This document shows positions 34,254 to 42,954 of a stretch of 49,978 bases of DNA, one piece after another. The notes under the pieces are model-generated. The model was given only the letters and a program-made list of their open reading frames with translations. It made no database searches and had not been told where the DNA came from. The DNA comes from Lactobacillus kalixensis DSM 16043 (GTDB lineage: Bacteria > Bacillota > Bacilli > Lactobacillales > Lactobacillaceae), in the NCBI RefSeq assembly GCF_001434335.1, contig NZ_AZFM01000014.1, forward strand, positions 1-49,978. Reading direction: 5' to 3'. How positions within the stretch are numbered: position 1 is the first letter of the stretch; each line of letters starts with the position of its first letter. The position numbers and the translations under genes are program-made.

Positions 34254-34946
34254 ATGATAGGTACGCTTGCAAATGTCTTGGCGATTTTGATTGGAACTAG
34301 CATCGGTTGTGTGTTAAAAGGCGGAATTAGTAAGAAATACGAAGATGCCTTATTTGTGGCAATGGGTTTAGCTGCATTAGGAATAGGTTTAGAAAACGCA
34401 ATTAATAATATGCCAAAAAGTCATTACCCAGTTTTGTTTATTGTTAGTTTGGCATTAGGGGCAGTTCTTGGGACATGGTGGCAGATCGATAAACGCTTCA
34501 ATGGGTTAATTGATAGATTTGGCGGTGGTAGTAATATCGGAAAGGGTATTTCTACTGGAATATTGTTATATTGTATTGGAGCTTTATCAATTGTTGGACC
34601 AGTAATGGCTGCAGTTAAGGGTGATAATACCATGTTGTTTACAAATGCGACATTAGACTTTGTGACCTCGATGGTATTTGGAGCAAGTTTTGGCTGGGGG
34701 ATGATTGTTTGTGCACCTGTCTTGTTTTGCTGGCAAGGTGGAATTTATTGTATTGCAAAATTCTTATCAGCAGGCTTCTTTAGTTCATCCCTAGTAACAG
34801 AAATCTCAATTGTCGGTGGTTTTTTAATTGCGACTACAGGTATTTCACTTTTAAAATTGCGCGATTTAAAGACTTTGAATTTATTACCTTCATTATTAAT
34901 ACCGGTTGGTTTTTTCTTATTTAAGAATTTGACAGGATTATTTTAG
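34254..34946 (+). CDS. DUF554 family membrane protein
   Basis: 230 residues from the ATG at 34254, 6 nt after AAAGGATGG; a TTG at 34248 is in frame but too close to the ribosome site. It begins GTLANVLAILIGTSIGCVLKGGI, the hallmark of the DUF554 (YqgA/YdfK) family, and has about 6-7 TM helices with GVGLVIG-like glycine-rich stretches (GKGISTGILLYCIGALSIVGP). The function of the family is not established. Confidence 0.92.
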   Translation: MIGTLANVLAILIGTSIGCVLKGGISKKYEDALFVAMGLAALGIGLENAINNMPKSHYPVLFIVSLALGAVLGTWWQIDKRFNGLIDRFGGGSNIGKGISTGILLYCIGALSIVGPVMAAVKGDNTMLFTNATLDFVTSMVFGASFGWGMIVCAPVLFCWQGGIYCIAKFLSAGFFSSSLVTEISIVGGFLIATTGISLLKLRDLKTLNLLPSLLIPVGFFLFKNLTGLF

Positions 34947-35015
34947 TAGTTCAGATAGTATTTTTAATATCTGATATTCTTAAAAAACTTATAATAAGTG
35001 AATAAATCTAGTACT

Positions 35016-35051
35016 AAAACATAGCGGATGTAAATTTTGCTATGTTTTTTT
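35016..35051 (+). terminator. Terminator of the DUF554 gene
   Basis: AAACATAGC (35017-35025) pairs with GCTATGTTT (35039-35047), followed by a run of seven T residues. It lies about 70 nt past the stop. Confidence 0.75.
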
Positions 35052-35144
35052 GATTTGGAGATAATTCTTTTGTTTGATCGGCTTGAGACTGCTATACTTA
35101 CTAAAAGATAGAAGAATACCTATTGGGAAGGGAGTGCGTTTTTT

Positions 35145-36446
35145 TTGGCAATTAAACAACCTTTAGCAGATTTAATGAGGCCAGAAGCCTTAGATGAAAT
35201 GGTAGGTCAACGTCATCTTCTAGCACAAGGGAAGCCGTTATATCAAATCATTAACCAGCATATCGCCATCAGCCTACTTTTATGGGGACCTCCAGGATGT
35301 GGCAAGACAACGTTGGCTTATGTAATGTCTAAAACCTTGAAGATACCTTTTGAAAAATTTAACGCTTCAATTCAAAACAAGTCGCAATTACAAAAATTAA
35401 TCGAAAAGCATCCCGATGAAAGCTTTGTTCTTTTACTAGATGAAATTCATCGTCTGACTAAGCCAATTCAAGATTACCTTTTACCATATTTAGAAAACGG
35501 ACGAGTATTACTTGTTGGTACAACTACTGAGAATCCGATTATGAGTATTGTGCCAGCTATCCGCTCACGTTGTCAGATTTTTGAATTTACTGCCATTTCA
35601 AGTGAAGAGATTGAACCATTTTTACAAAGAGCTGCTAAAGAATATTTAGATTTCGAGCTTCCAGAAGAACAAGCACATTTGATCGCTAATTGTGGTAATG
35701 GAGATGTCCGAGTTTCGTTAAACGTTTTAGATACCTTGCATGCAATGCACCCTGATGATTTAACTGATGAAGTGATTAGAGAATTCGCTATCAACCAGCA
35801 TTTTGCTTTTGATAAAGATGCTACCAAGCATTATGATTATCTCTCAGCTTTTCAAGATTCAATTGAAGGATCAGAAACCGATGCGGCATTATACTATCTT
35901 GCTGTGATCTTAAGATCAGGTGATTTGGAAAGTGTTGTTAGGCGGCTAAAGGATTCAGCTGCCTTAGATGTTGGCTTGGCAGATCCAGCTCTGGTTACTC
36001 AAGTTATCACTTTAGCCAATACAGCCTTAGAGATTGGGTTACCAAGAGCCAGAACCCATGTTGCTATGGCGACCATGCTGCTATGTTTATCTAGAAAAAG
36101 CGACTCTGTCCTTGAAGCATACAAGCGTGCTGAAAAAGACGCTGCTCACCCTAGTGAACATCCGATGCCGGATTATTTGCATGATGCGCACTATAAACAT
36201 GCAATTGAAATTCGTAATGCTGGTAATATGTTTAACATGTTTGATGAAAAATACCAGGTAGCGCAGCAGGAATATCTGCCAAAAGATCTAATTGGACACC
36301 ACTACTTTGTTCCGCGTGATAATGCTAATGATAAGCGTTTATATGAACGTTATAAGAAGTTGTTTAGCTATATTTATCAGCGTCCATTTATAGCAGGTGA
36401 CACTAGTACAGTTTTTGATCACGGTTTTAAGAAAAAACATAACTAA
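35145..36446 (+). CDS. rarA: Replication-associated recombination protein RarA (MgsA/WRNIP1 family AAA ATPase)
   Basis: 433 residues from a TTG at 35145, 8 nt after GGGAGTG. It begins with the family's LADLMRPEALDEMVGQRHLL, then Walker A GPPGCGKTT (48-56), Walker B LLLDEIHR, the arginine-bearing segment AIRSRCQIFEF, and the C-terminal MgsA domain (GSETDAALYYLAVILRSGDLESVVRRLK and HYKHAIEIRNAGNMF). RarA is a tetrameric ATPase that acts at stalled replication forks with SSB. Confidence 0.94.
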   Translation: MAIKQPLADLMRPEALDEMVGQRHLLAQGKPLYQIINQHIAISLLLWGPPGCGKTTLAYVMSKTLKIPFEKFNASIQNKSQLQKLIEKHPDESFVLLLDEIHRLTKPIQDYLLPYLENGRVLLVGTTTENPIMSIVPAIRSRCQIFEFTAISSEEIEPFLQRAAKEYLDFELPEEQAHLIANCGNGDVRVSLNVLDTLHAMHPDDLTDEVIREFAINQHFAFDKDATKHYDYLSAFQDSIEGSETDAALYYLAVILRSGDLESVVRRLKDSAALDVGLADPALVTQVITLANTALEIGLPRARTHVAMATMLLCLSRKSDSVLEAYKRAEKDAAHPSEHPMPDYLHDAHYKHAIEIRNAGNMFNMFDEKYQVAQQEYLPKDLIGHHYFVPRDNANDKRLYERYKKLFSYIYQRPFIAGDTSTVFDHGFKKKHN

Positions 36447-36542
36447 AACTCATATTGCGATCTAATTAATAAGTATTTCACATAGTATTGGCTATCCTTT
36501 ATAGTAATAATTAACAAGAAGATTACAAGAAAGGATATAACT

Positions 36543-37214
36543 ATGAATAAACCTTACATTATTGTTCACATGATGACTTCAATTGATGGTCGAATTGATT
36601 GTGGTATGACTGCGCAAATGCGTGGTAATTCAGAATATTACTCAACTTTAGATGCAATTGATGCGCCAACTAGAGTTAGCGGCAGAGTAACTGCACAAAC
36701 TGAAATGTCTAATGGCGCGGCTGATTTTTCTAATGGTGAAAAGTTAGGTAAAGTTGCCTTTTCAAAAAATAGCTCTGCTAGTGATTTTAATATCGTGACT
36801 GATTCAAAAGGGCGCCTTCGTTGGGGTAACGATGCTGGAGCAAGTTCTCCACATTTAGTTTTGACTTCAACCAACGTTACTAAGGAATATTTGAACTACT
36901 TAGATCAAAATTCTATCTCTTGGATTGCTGCTGGAGATGAACATGTTGATTTGAAAGCGGCAATGGATATTTTAGCAACTGAATTCGGCGTTAAGAGATT
37001 GGCTGTCGTTGGCGGAGGTAAGATCAATGGCGGCTTTCTTGAAGCAGGTTTAGTTGACGAAATTAGTCTAGTTGTTGGACCTGGTGTTGACGGTAGAAGT
37101 GGTCAGCCTTCTGTTTTTGATGGAATGAATCGCGGTTCCAAGCCTATATCACTAAAACTCAAGAGTGTTCAAAGCTATAATGATGGCGCCGTTTGGCTAA
37201 GATATTTACTTTAA
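36543..37214 (+). CDS. RibD C-terminal/dihydrofolate reductase-like oxidoreductase
   Basis: 223 residues. The opening KPYIIVHMMTSIDGRIDC and the nucleotide-binding GVKRLAVVGGGKINGGFLEAGLVDEISLVVGP are typical of the RibD reductase domain (PF01872), which uses NADPH. There is no deaminase domain and no riboflavin gene nearby, so a role in riboflavin synthesis is not implied. Substrate unknown. AAAGGAT precedes the ATG. Confidence 0.92.
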   Translation: MNKPYIIVHMMTSIDGRIDCGMTAQMRGNSEYYSTLDAIDAPTRVSGRVTAQTEMSNGAADFSNGEKLGKVAFSKNSSASDFNIVTDSKGRLRWGNDAGASSPHLVLTSTNVTKEYLNYLDQNSISWIAAGDEHVDLKAAMDILATEFGVKRLAVVGGGKINGGFLEAGLVDEISLVVGPGVDGRSGQPSVFDGMNRGSKPISLKLKSVQSYNDGAVWLRYLL

Positions 37215-37230
37215 TTTGAAATCTATACGA

Positions 37231-37256
37231 AAAATCACCTTAATGGTGATTTTTTA
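37231..37256 (+). terminator. Terminator of the RibD-like gene
   Basis: AAAATCACC (37231-37239) pairs with GGTGATTTT (37245-37253), followed by TTAA; compact and clear. Confidence 0.8.
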
Positions 37257-37325
37257 ATTAGATTGTTTAACAAATTCGGGTGATAGAACTACAATAAAGG
37301 TGTTGAAGGAAAGGAAGCTTTTATT

Positions 37326-37553
37326 ATGGCAGATGCAAAAGAAATTGAAGAAACAGCAATGATTGATCGTGAAATGGATCAAGTTTTTGATTGGGCAAAG
37401 GACAACAAGATACCTATTCGCGATGCTATTTGGGATTTTGAAATGGAGAAGAACGGTCGTGACACAATGAAGACTGAAGCTTCAGTTGAATGGATTCTCA
37501 AAGCTAGTGATGATGAAATCAAGGACTACTGTGAGAAGAACTTGAAGAAGTAA
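37326..37553 (+). CDS. Small acidic protein of unknown function
   Basis: 75 residues, predicted helical and rich in Asp, Glu and Lys, with a GAAGGAAAGGAAG ribosome region before the ATG. No cysteine, signal peptide or membrane helix. It includes DQVFDWAKDNKIPIRDAIWDFEM, an amphipathic stretch that could be a binding helix. I do not recognise it. Two strong terminators follow it. Confidence 0.75.
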   Translation: MADAKEIEETAMIDREMDQVFDWAKDNKIPIRDAIWDFEMEKNGRDTMKTEASVEWILKASDDEIKDYCEKNLKK

Positions 37554-37579
37554 ATTACCTTATAAATATTTTGTCTGCA

Positions 37580-37623
37580 AAAACAAAGCTGATTGAGCTA
37601 GCCAACTAATCAGTTTTGTTTTC
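37580..37623 (+). terminator. First of two tandem terminators
   Basis: A 15-bp stem (37580-37594 with 37608-37622, G-U included) with a 13-nt loop lies 27 nt after the stop of the small acidic protein gene. Confidence 0.75.
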
Positions 37624-37637
37624 TACAATGAAAGCTA

Positions 37638-37681
37638 AAAAAGCAGATATCCTAGTTGATCAACTAAGATATCTGCTTTTT
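37638..37681. terminator. Second tandem terminator, a near-perfect 44-bp palindrome
   Basis: AAAAAGCAGATATC (37638-37651) and its complement (37668-37681) flank TAGTTGATCAACTA, itself a palindrome, so 21 of 22 positions pair. A and T runs at the two ends let it work in both directions. It also lies downstream of the minus-strand membrane protein gene. Confidence 0.75.
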
Positions 37682-37769
37682 GCCTTATTTGAGGTTGGTT
37701 TTAATAATGAATTAGAAGTAAAAATTACATCTTGGTGTCCGGTTCAAATTATTCAATGTATTCTTTAAT

Positions 37770-38228
37770 CTATTTTTTAGGGTCATCCATTTTTCGACTA
37801 TATTTCAAAATATAAAACAATTGAGTTACTAATGTAATTAGCCAAATTATTGTTAAAGTACCGGAAATAGCAAAGAGAATATATGAAAAATGAACGTCTT
37901 CTTTTAATTGAATTGAAGCATAAATCATTAATATAAATCCACACCAAAAACTTAGATTGCTGATAATATCCAGTGATTTTGCTTTTGAATTTGTTTCAAG
38001 TGTTTTTAATTTAGAATCTTCATCCTGCTCTTTATCGTCACCGGTATTCTTTATTGCACTCTTAAAGTAATAAAAGGCAGCAATAAGTAAAATGGTAATT
38101 TCTATTATGTGCCAGAACATAGACTTATAGGTTTTTGCTTGGATTTGTAAATACGATGAAAAGATTAGTAACCCAATACCTATTATTGAAATCAGTGCTG
38201 CAAGAAAATATATTATTCTATTTTTCAT
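37770..38228 (-). CDS. Four-TM membrane protein of unknown function
   Basis: 152 residues from the ATG at 38228, preceded by GAGGT; a further ATG at 38243 overlaps that ribosome site. Hydrophobic helices lie at about 4-26, 37-56, 88-108 and 115-143. A charged cytoplasmic loop (GDDKEQDEDSKLK and beyond) lies between the second and third. The tail is basic (KYSRKMDDPKK). I do not recognise the family. Confidence 0.78.
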   Translation of the reverse strand: MKNRIIYFLAALISIIGIGLLIFSSYLQIQAKTYKSMFWHIIEITILLIAAFYYFKSAIKNTGDDKEQDEDSKLKTLETNSKAKSLDIISNLSFWCGFILMIYASIQLKEDVHFSYILFAISGTLTIIWLITLVTQLFYILKYSRKMDDPKK

Positions 38229-38438
38229 TGAATTATACCTCATGATATCATTGTAAAAATATAAAATTATGATAAATTAATAATAAATAATAAAATGATT
38301 AATGTAAACAGAAATAGGTGAGTGAATGAGTCTTATAAACTTATTCACTCATAATGAGCGCGCAAAGTCTTTATACAAAGGGATTACGTTAATAGGATAG
38401 TGTTACTGAAAAGTGATTTGATGGAATGGAGAAGAGCT

Positions 38439-38909
38439 ATGTGCTTAATTTGTGATCGTATTGAAATGATTAAAAAGATTAAAAATAATCAGAATAAATT
38501 CTTTGTGAAGGAACTCAGAACTGGTTATGTAGTATTAGGTGATAATCAACATTTTAAGGGCTATACGCTTTTCCTTTATAAGAAACATAAAAATGAACTA
38601 TATGAATTAGATTCGACTGAAAAGCAATCCTTCTTAGAAGAAATGTCCTTAGTGGGTGAAGCAGTTTCAAAATCTTTTGAATGTGAAAAAATGAATTACG
38701 AATTGTTAGGAAATGGTGATTCTCACCTGCATTGGCATTTATTTCCGAGAGTAAGCGGAGATTTAGAAGAATATGGCTACCATGGAAAAGGTCCCGTATG
38801 GTGGTATCCCCGAGAAAAGATGTATAGTGCAGAGAATGTATTGAACGATAAAGAGATTGAAGAATTAAAGCAAAAATTGAAGATTGAGTTAGATCAGATG
38901 TATAAGTGA
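38439..38909 (+). CDS. HIT-domain hydrolase
   Basis: 156 residues from the ATG at 38439, which follows GGAGAAGAG closely; the frame extends to 38400. It begins MCLICDRIEMIKK and carries the histidine triad HLHWHLF within NGDSHLHWHLFPRV. HIT proteins hydrolyse or transfer nucleoside monophosphates. The CxxC-like start and WWYPREKMY near the end are typical of the short Firmicute HIT members. It is followed 9 nt later by a broken MazG-like gene, another nucleotide enzyme. Confidence 0.92.
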   Translation: MCLICDRIEMIKKIKNNQNKFFVKELRTGYVVLGDNQHFKGYTLFLYKKHKNELYELDSTEKQSFLEEMSLVGEAVSKSFECEKMNYELLGNGDSHLHWHLFPRVSGDLEEYGYHGKGPVWWYPREKMYSAENVLNDKEIEELKQKLKIELDQMYK

Positions 38910-38918
38910 AAGCTTAGA

Positions 38919-39216
38919 ATGATTATTGACACTAAGAAATTACAAAAAGCTATCCTTGAAAATAAGAAGAAACATAATTTTAATACTACTGATATCAAGT
39001 TTGAACTTCTTCTATTTATATGGTGAAGTAAATGAACTTTTTCAGGCATGGCTAAAAGATGATCAAGAAAATATCAATGAGGAATTAGCAGATGTTGCAA
39101 TTTTTCTATTAGGAATTTCTGAAATGGTAGGAAGTGATCTCGGCGAAGACATTATCAAAAAGATGGCTGTTAATGAAAAGCGTAAATATATTAATGAAAA
39201 AAAGATTGAAGGATAA
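38919..39216 (+). pseudogene. Frameshifted MazG-like nucleotide pyrophosphohydrolase
   Basis: The first frame starts at the ATG at 38919 (MIIDTKKLQKAILENKKKH) and runs into a TGA at 39024. The +1 frame continues the same protein with YGEVNELFQAWLKDD and NEELADVAIFLLGISEMVG, the MazG-type metal-binding E-x-x-E and E-x-x-D helices. One extra base near 39011-39018 (TCTATTTA) explains the break: skipping 39015 restores LLL-L-YGEVNEL. It is either a recent pseudogene or a sequencing or assembly error; no programmed slippery site is evident. Its neighbours, HIT and DUF6176-like, look intact. Confidence 0.75.
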
Positions 39217-39217
39217 A

Positions 39218-39580
39218 ATGGTACAAATTGAATTAACTCGTTTTAGGATTAAAAAAGGTAAAGAGGAAAAAGCTCAGAAGTGGATGGATTTTCTAAATGA
39301 GCATCACGCCGATACAGTTAAAACAATGGCTGCTGAAAAAATGTATGTCGAGACCGTCTTTAGTGAAAAGAATGAAGATGGTTATACATATTTTTACTGG
39401 TATTCTGTCCAAGGTGAAGACGGTCAAGCAGTAGAAGAATCTGAGAGTTACATTGATAAGAAACATATTGAATATTGGGATGAATGCATTGATACAACCT
39501 ATCGTCCAGTAGATATGAAAGTGCAGCAAAGTTTAATTGCGCCAAAAATAGAAAAAGATATTAATGAGGATGATTTATGA
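39218..39580 (+). CDS. DUF6176-like small protein
   Basis: 120 residues from the ATG at 39218, two nt after the MazG-like frame ends, with AAGG as ribosome site. The start VQIELTRFRIKKGKEEKAQKWMDFLNEHH and the later YWDECIDTTYR match what I recall of the DUF6176 family, small alpha/beta proteins of unknown function, perhaps related to antibiotic-biosynthesis monooxygenase folds. It overlaps the next gene by 4 nt (ATGA). Confidence 0.78.
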   Translation: MVQIELTRFRIKKGKEEKAQKWMDFLNEHHADTVKTMAAEKMYVETVFSEKNEDGYTYFYWYSVQGEDGQAVEESESYIDKKHIEYWDECIDTTYRPVDMKVQQSLIAPKIEKDINEDDL

Positions 39581-40368
39581 CAATACATTTATTGCCGGTT
39601 AATAGTATTCTTAATCCGCGCGATTTAGGTGGAATAACTGGATTAGATGGAAGAAAAATAAAAACACACCGTCTCCTTAGAACTGGAACCCTTACCCATA
39701 TTTCTAATGATGACATTCAGTTTTTGAAAAATTATGGTTTAACAACAATCATTGATTTACGGTCAAAGACCGAAAGTAAAGAACATCCTGATCCTCAAAT
39801 TGAGGGTGTTGAAAACATTTCTTTGCCCCTCTCTGATGAAGAGGGGACTTTAGGAGGAAGTCAAGATTTATCAAGAGAGGGAGAATTGTACCACCATGAT
39901 CCACATGCGGCTTTTAAAATGATGTGCACTCATTATAGAGATCATGTTATTAAGAAGCACGATCAAAATACAGTTCGCCAAGTTTTAAAAATATTGGCTA
40001 ATAACGAAAAGGGAGCAACTCTTTTTCATTGTACCGAAGGAAAAGACCGTACTGGCTTTGTAACATTGTTTCTTTTATATATTTTAGGGGTAGATTTAGA
40101 AACAATTCGGCAAGATTATTTAATATCTAATTCTGTCCTGACTTCTTATCGTACAGCACGTGACAAAAAGTTTGAAACTGCAGGTGAAAATCTTATCTTT
40201 AGGAGTAATATGCGAATATTGAGTTCTGCCTCTGATTCGTTTTTTGATACAGTATTGCTTACGATTGAAGAACAGTACCAAAATATGGATGCATATTTGC
40301 GAAATGTGGTGAATGTGACGCCAAAATTAAGAGATCGTTTATGTGAACTTTATTTAGAGGAAAAGTGA
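39577..40368 (+). CDS. Tyrosine-protein phosphatase (Y_phosphatase3 type)
   Basis: 263 residues. The P-loop HCTEGKDRTG (151-160) contains the nucleophile C152 and R158, and the upstream NPRDLGGI and TTIIDLRSKTESKEHPD segments are typical of the LipA/Lp-type dual-activity phosphatases (PF13350). It may act on phosphotyrosine or phosphoinositides. It is translationally coupled to the gene before it. Confidence 0.93.
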   Translation: MTIHLLPVNSILNPRDLGGITGLDGRKIKTHRLLRTGTLTHISNDDIQFLKNYGLTTIIDLRSKTESKEHPDPQIEGVENISLPLSDEEGTLGGSQDLSREGELYHHDPHAAFKMMCTHYRDHVIKKHDQNTVRQVLKILANNEKGATLFHCTEGKDRTGFVTLFLLYILGVDLETIRQDYLISNSVLTSYRTARDKKFETAGENLIFRSNMRILSSASDSFFDTVLLTIEEQYQNMDAYLRNVVNVTPKLRDRLCELYLEEK

Positions 40369-40467
40369 GTTTTAGACAAATAAAAAGGAATTAAATTCCT
40401 TCAATTCGATAAAAATGATTATGCGATCCAGTAGAAGCTAAATCAATAATTAACAATTATAAATTAG

Positions 40468-40773
40468 ATTTCATTTGGGTATGAGAACATTAATCAAACT
40501 TTAGATAATTACTTTAATATGTTTCCACGAGAAGCCGGTATCGCAATTGAACAATATGGTAATGGAATGCGTCTGGATATTGATAGGTTTGATAAGTTTA
40601 TTGGTGAGCCGTTAATTAGAAAGCACTATGAACGAATTCATAAAGACGAAAAGCAGCAAGATAATGTGACTGCTTTACTTAAAGCTCAAGTTGAACAGAA
40701 TAAGATGATGCAAGAAGCAGTTATGATCCAACTCATGTCCCAAAGACTGTTAATGTTAGTGGCTTTGAAGTAG
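40468..40773 (+). pseudogene. Truncated reading frame, possible mobile-element remnant
   Basis: An open frame without a usable start runs from after a stop at 40465 to 40773. It includes NINQTLDNYFNMFPREAGIA, EQYGNGMRLDIDRFDKFIG and a Gln/Met-rich helix. The middle is loosely like excisionase or phage helix-turn-helix proteins, but I am not sure of it. The ATG at 40519 has no ribosome site. Beyond 40740 another frame (VNVSGFEVGGAYFR) carries on, suggesting a second break. Confidence 0.4.
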
Positions 40774-40837
40774 GAGGAGCTTACTTTAGAACAGCTCAGT
40801 TATTGCAAATTTATCAAACAGCCGAACACTATAATTA

Positions 40838-40990
40838 GATGATAAAATTGTGTCACCTAATGCTTCAAGAAAATTCCATACGCTTTTACAAAAGAGTGAT
40901 CTACATTTAATTCTAGATGAAGGTCACATGTTTAACGGAAAGAATATAGCTGAAGTATTAAAATTGGTTAGTGAATTTTTAATAAAATAA
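40838..40990 (+). pseudogene. C-terminal remnant of an alpha/beta hydrolase
   Basis: The frame reads DDKIVSPNASRKFHTLL, then DLHLILDEGHMFNGKNI and ends EFLIK before TAA. This is the usual end of an esterase/hydrolase, with the acid and the catalytic His of DEGH. A stop lies immediately upstream and the rest of the enzyme is missing. Confidence 0.5.
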
Positions 40991-41125
40991 AGTATGACAA
41001 AAAATAAGCAGTGATTATTTAACTAATTGCTGTTTATTTTTTATGAGCAATTATTATAATTTTACTCTTAAAGTATTAAAATTATTTAAAAAATATTTAA
41101 TTTAACGGTTTGAGGAGGAGTAAGG

Positions 41126-41653
41126 ATGAAATATAGGGCATTTGTTTTATATGATTTTCTAACTGGAAATAAAAAAATTGAATTAATTTTACCAGAAACT
41201 TGGCAAGCAGCTTCTCTGTTTAATCAACTACAAAAAAATTTTGTTGAATTTTCTAAATACTTAAAGTGGCCTGGCAAAATCAATTCTGCCCAAGATGAAG
41301 CTGCATCAATCAAAATGTTTCAAGAAAAGATGGTTGCGGGAAAGGCATTAAATTTAGTTATCTTAGTTGATGGTGTTCCTAGTGGAATGATTGATTTGCA
41401 CGAATTGAATCAAATATCAGGTGAAGTAGGATATTGGCTTTCTAGGGATGCTCAGCATTTAGGGATTATGTCTAAATCTGTTGAGTTTTTAGTAGAATAT
41501 GCTTTTAAGCAGTTAAAGTTAGAATTTTTGATTTTGCGAACAGCCCAAGATAACTTAGCTAGTCAGCATGTAGCTGAGCGAACAGGATTTCAGTATATAA
41601 AAGATGATCAAAATTATCATAAAGTGTTTGTGTTGAAAAATGAATGTCAATAA
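41126..41653 (+). CDS. GNAT-family N-acetyltransferase (RimL-like)
   Basis: 175 residues. It has a GNAT fold of the RimJ/RimL type: LPETWQAASLFNQL at the start, GEVGYWLSRDAQHLGIMSKSVEFLVEYAF with the acetyl-CoA loop degenerate, and the C-terminal LRTAQDNLASQHVAERTGFQY. It transfers acetyl from acetyl-CoA to an unknown amine, possibly a protein N-terminus. GAGGAG precedes the ATG. Confidence 0.9.
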   Translation: MKYRAFVLYDFLTGNKKIELILPETWQAASLFNQLQKNFVEFSKYLKWPGKINSAQDEAASIKMFQEKMVAGKALNLVILVDGVPSGMIDLHELNQISGEVGYWLSRDAQHLGIMSKSVEFLVEYAFKQLKLEFLILRTAQDNLASQHVAERTGFQYIKDDQNYHKVFVLKNECQ

Positions 41654-41668
41654 AAGGAAAATCCAAAT

Positions 41669-41880
41669 ATGAAGAGAAAAGACTTTGAAACTGAACTTGG
41701 TAAAATTAATTTTGCATATCCACGAGAGATTGCAAGTATATAGAAAGGAAACTTTTATGAAAGAAAAACCATCTATTTTTAGATTTTGATACAAATCACT
41801 ATGTAGTAATAGAACCAGATCATGATCTATGCAGGACTCAGGATTGGATCAGAAATTTTAATGAAATTAGGGAAAAGTAA
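41669..41880 (+). pseudogene. Fragments of a small gene before the ASCH gene
   Basis: Two short frames remain. One runs from the ATG at 41669 for 24 codons (MKRKDFETELGKINFAYPRE) to a TAG at 41741. The other, 41779-41880, begins LDFDTNHYVVIEPDHDLCRT and ends in a TAA that overlaps the ASCH start. They could be parts of one decayed protein; I do not recognise it. Confidence 0.4.
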
Positions 41881-42329
41881 TGAATAAACAAGTACAACAA
41901 TTTTGGCAAGATTTTTGCCAAAACCATAATTTAGAATTGAATACACCTGTACAAGCATGGGCTTTTGGAGCAACTTCGCAACAGGCAGATGAATTAGCCT
42001 ATTTGGTAAGTCGCGGAATAAAAACCGCTACCACATCTGCCTATGAACTTTATGATAAAAATGAAAAGTTACCTGAAGCAGGCGAATGGAATATTATTTT
42101 GAATAGTAAAGATGAACCAGTTTGTGTTATTCAAGATAAATTGGTTGAAATTATTCCTTATAATTTGATTTCTAAAGAATATGCTTATCATGAAGGCGAA
42201 GGAGACCGTAGTTATGAATATTGGCGTCGAGCTCATGATGATTTCTTTAATTGGGAATATCAAGAAGTAGGAAAAGAATTTTATCCTCAAGCTCCAATGG
42301 TATGTGAAGTTTTTGAAAAAGTAGAATAA
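41880..42329 (+). CDS. ASCH-domain protein
   Basis: 149 residues. The domain is shown by the N-terminal VQQFWQDFCQ, the conserved SRGIKTATTSAYELYDKNEKLPEAGEWNIILNS and YAYHEGEGDRSYEYWRRAHDDFF. ASCH domains have a PUA-like RNA-binding fold and some hydrolyse acetylcytidine (YqfB). Which role holds here is unknown. Its ATG overlaps the TAA of the preceding remnant. Confidence 0.9.
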   Translation: MNKQVQQFWQDFCQNHNLELNTPVQAWAFGATSQQADELAYLVSRGIKTATTSAYELYDKNEKLPEAGEWNIILNSKDEPVCVIQDKLVEIIPYNLISKEYAYHEGEGDRSYEYWRRAHDDFFNWEYQEVGKEFYPQAPMVCEVFEKVE

Positions 42330-42426
42330 ATAAAATTTGAAACAAAAGAAACGATTTTACTAGCCGTATTTGATAAATATGAAACATCCATTTCCACGTT
42401 AACAATACATATATTTCAAAGCAAAC

Positions 42427-42469
42427 AAAAATCACTCTGGTGAGCTTTTCTCAGAGTGATTTTTGTTTT
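42427..42469. terminator. Terminator after the ASCH gene
   Basis: A 13-bp perfect stem AAAAATCACTCTG (42427-42439) with its complement (42452-42464), 12-nt loop, then GTTTTT. It may serve the convergent gene on the minus strand too. Confidence 0.88.
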
Positions 42470-42548
42470 TGGTATATATAAAGGACTTAATAATTATAGA
42501 TTTTATTCTCAAAAATTATTAATTATCAGTACTTTTTACACCTATTTT

Positions 42549-42887
42549 CTATTCAAAAATTTCTTCGATGTCGATAATTACAGGGATAAAGCCTGATTCA
42601 TCCTTCTTGTCTTCTTGAAGGTGAGCAGTACCCTTAATACGTACGTTAGTGTGTGAAGGAACATCGGCAACAACAACTGCTGCCTTAGAACCATTCTTCA
42701 AGTTTTCGTATGCGTGTTGACGGGTCTTTTCAAGATATTCCAAGTGGCTTTCGTCAACAACCTTCATTGATTGCTTAGGACCAACTTGTGGTTCACCATT
42801 TGCATCTACAGTTGACAAATATGCCAAGTGAGTATTAAAAAATTCTTGTTGTTTATCAGTTAACTTGTTAGAATCTAACTTTTTCAT
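42549..42887 (-). CDS. Pyridoxamine 5'-phosphate oxidase-like (split-barrel FMN-binding) protein
   Basis: 112 residues from the ATG at 42887, with GGAGG upstream; the frame runs back to 42902. The pattern FFNTHLAYLSTVDANGEPQVGPKQSMKVVDE, then KNGSKAAVVVADV and VRIKGTAHLQ is that of the PPOX split-barrel fold. Such small proteins usually bind FMN or heme; substrate unknown. The last residues (IPVIIDIEEIFE) are acidic. Confidence 0.88.
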   Translation of the reverse strand: MKKLDSNKLTDKQQEFFNTHLAYLSTVDANGEPQVGPKQSMKVVDESHLEYLEKTRQHAYENLKNGSKAAVVVADVPSHTNVRIKGTAHLQEDKKDESGFIPVIIDIEEIFE

Positions 42888-42954
42888 AAATAAAGCCTCC
42901 ATTTGTTTTGCTTAACTTAGATTAAGTATAACTTAGAACGATCAATAATGCTAA

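Larger units (their letters stand above)
40369..41125. other. 757-nt stretch with gene remnants
   Basis: This gap holds two decayed fragments, annotated separately at 40468-40773 and 40838-40990, and from about 40991 a short AT-rich tract leading to the GNAT gene (ribosome site GAGGAG). I see no intact gene in it. Confidence 0.6.

Noticed and set aside
40519-40773. Intact 84-residue gene starting at ATG 40519
   Set aside because: No ribosome site, and coding-looking sequence continues upstream of the ATG back to a stop; it reads as a fragment.
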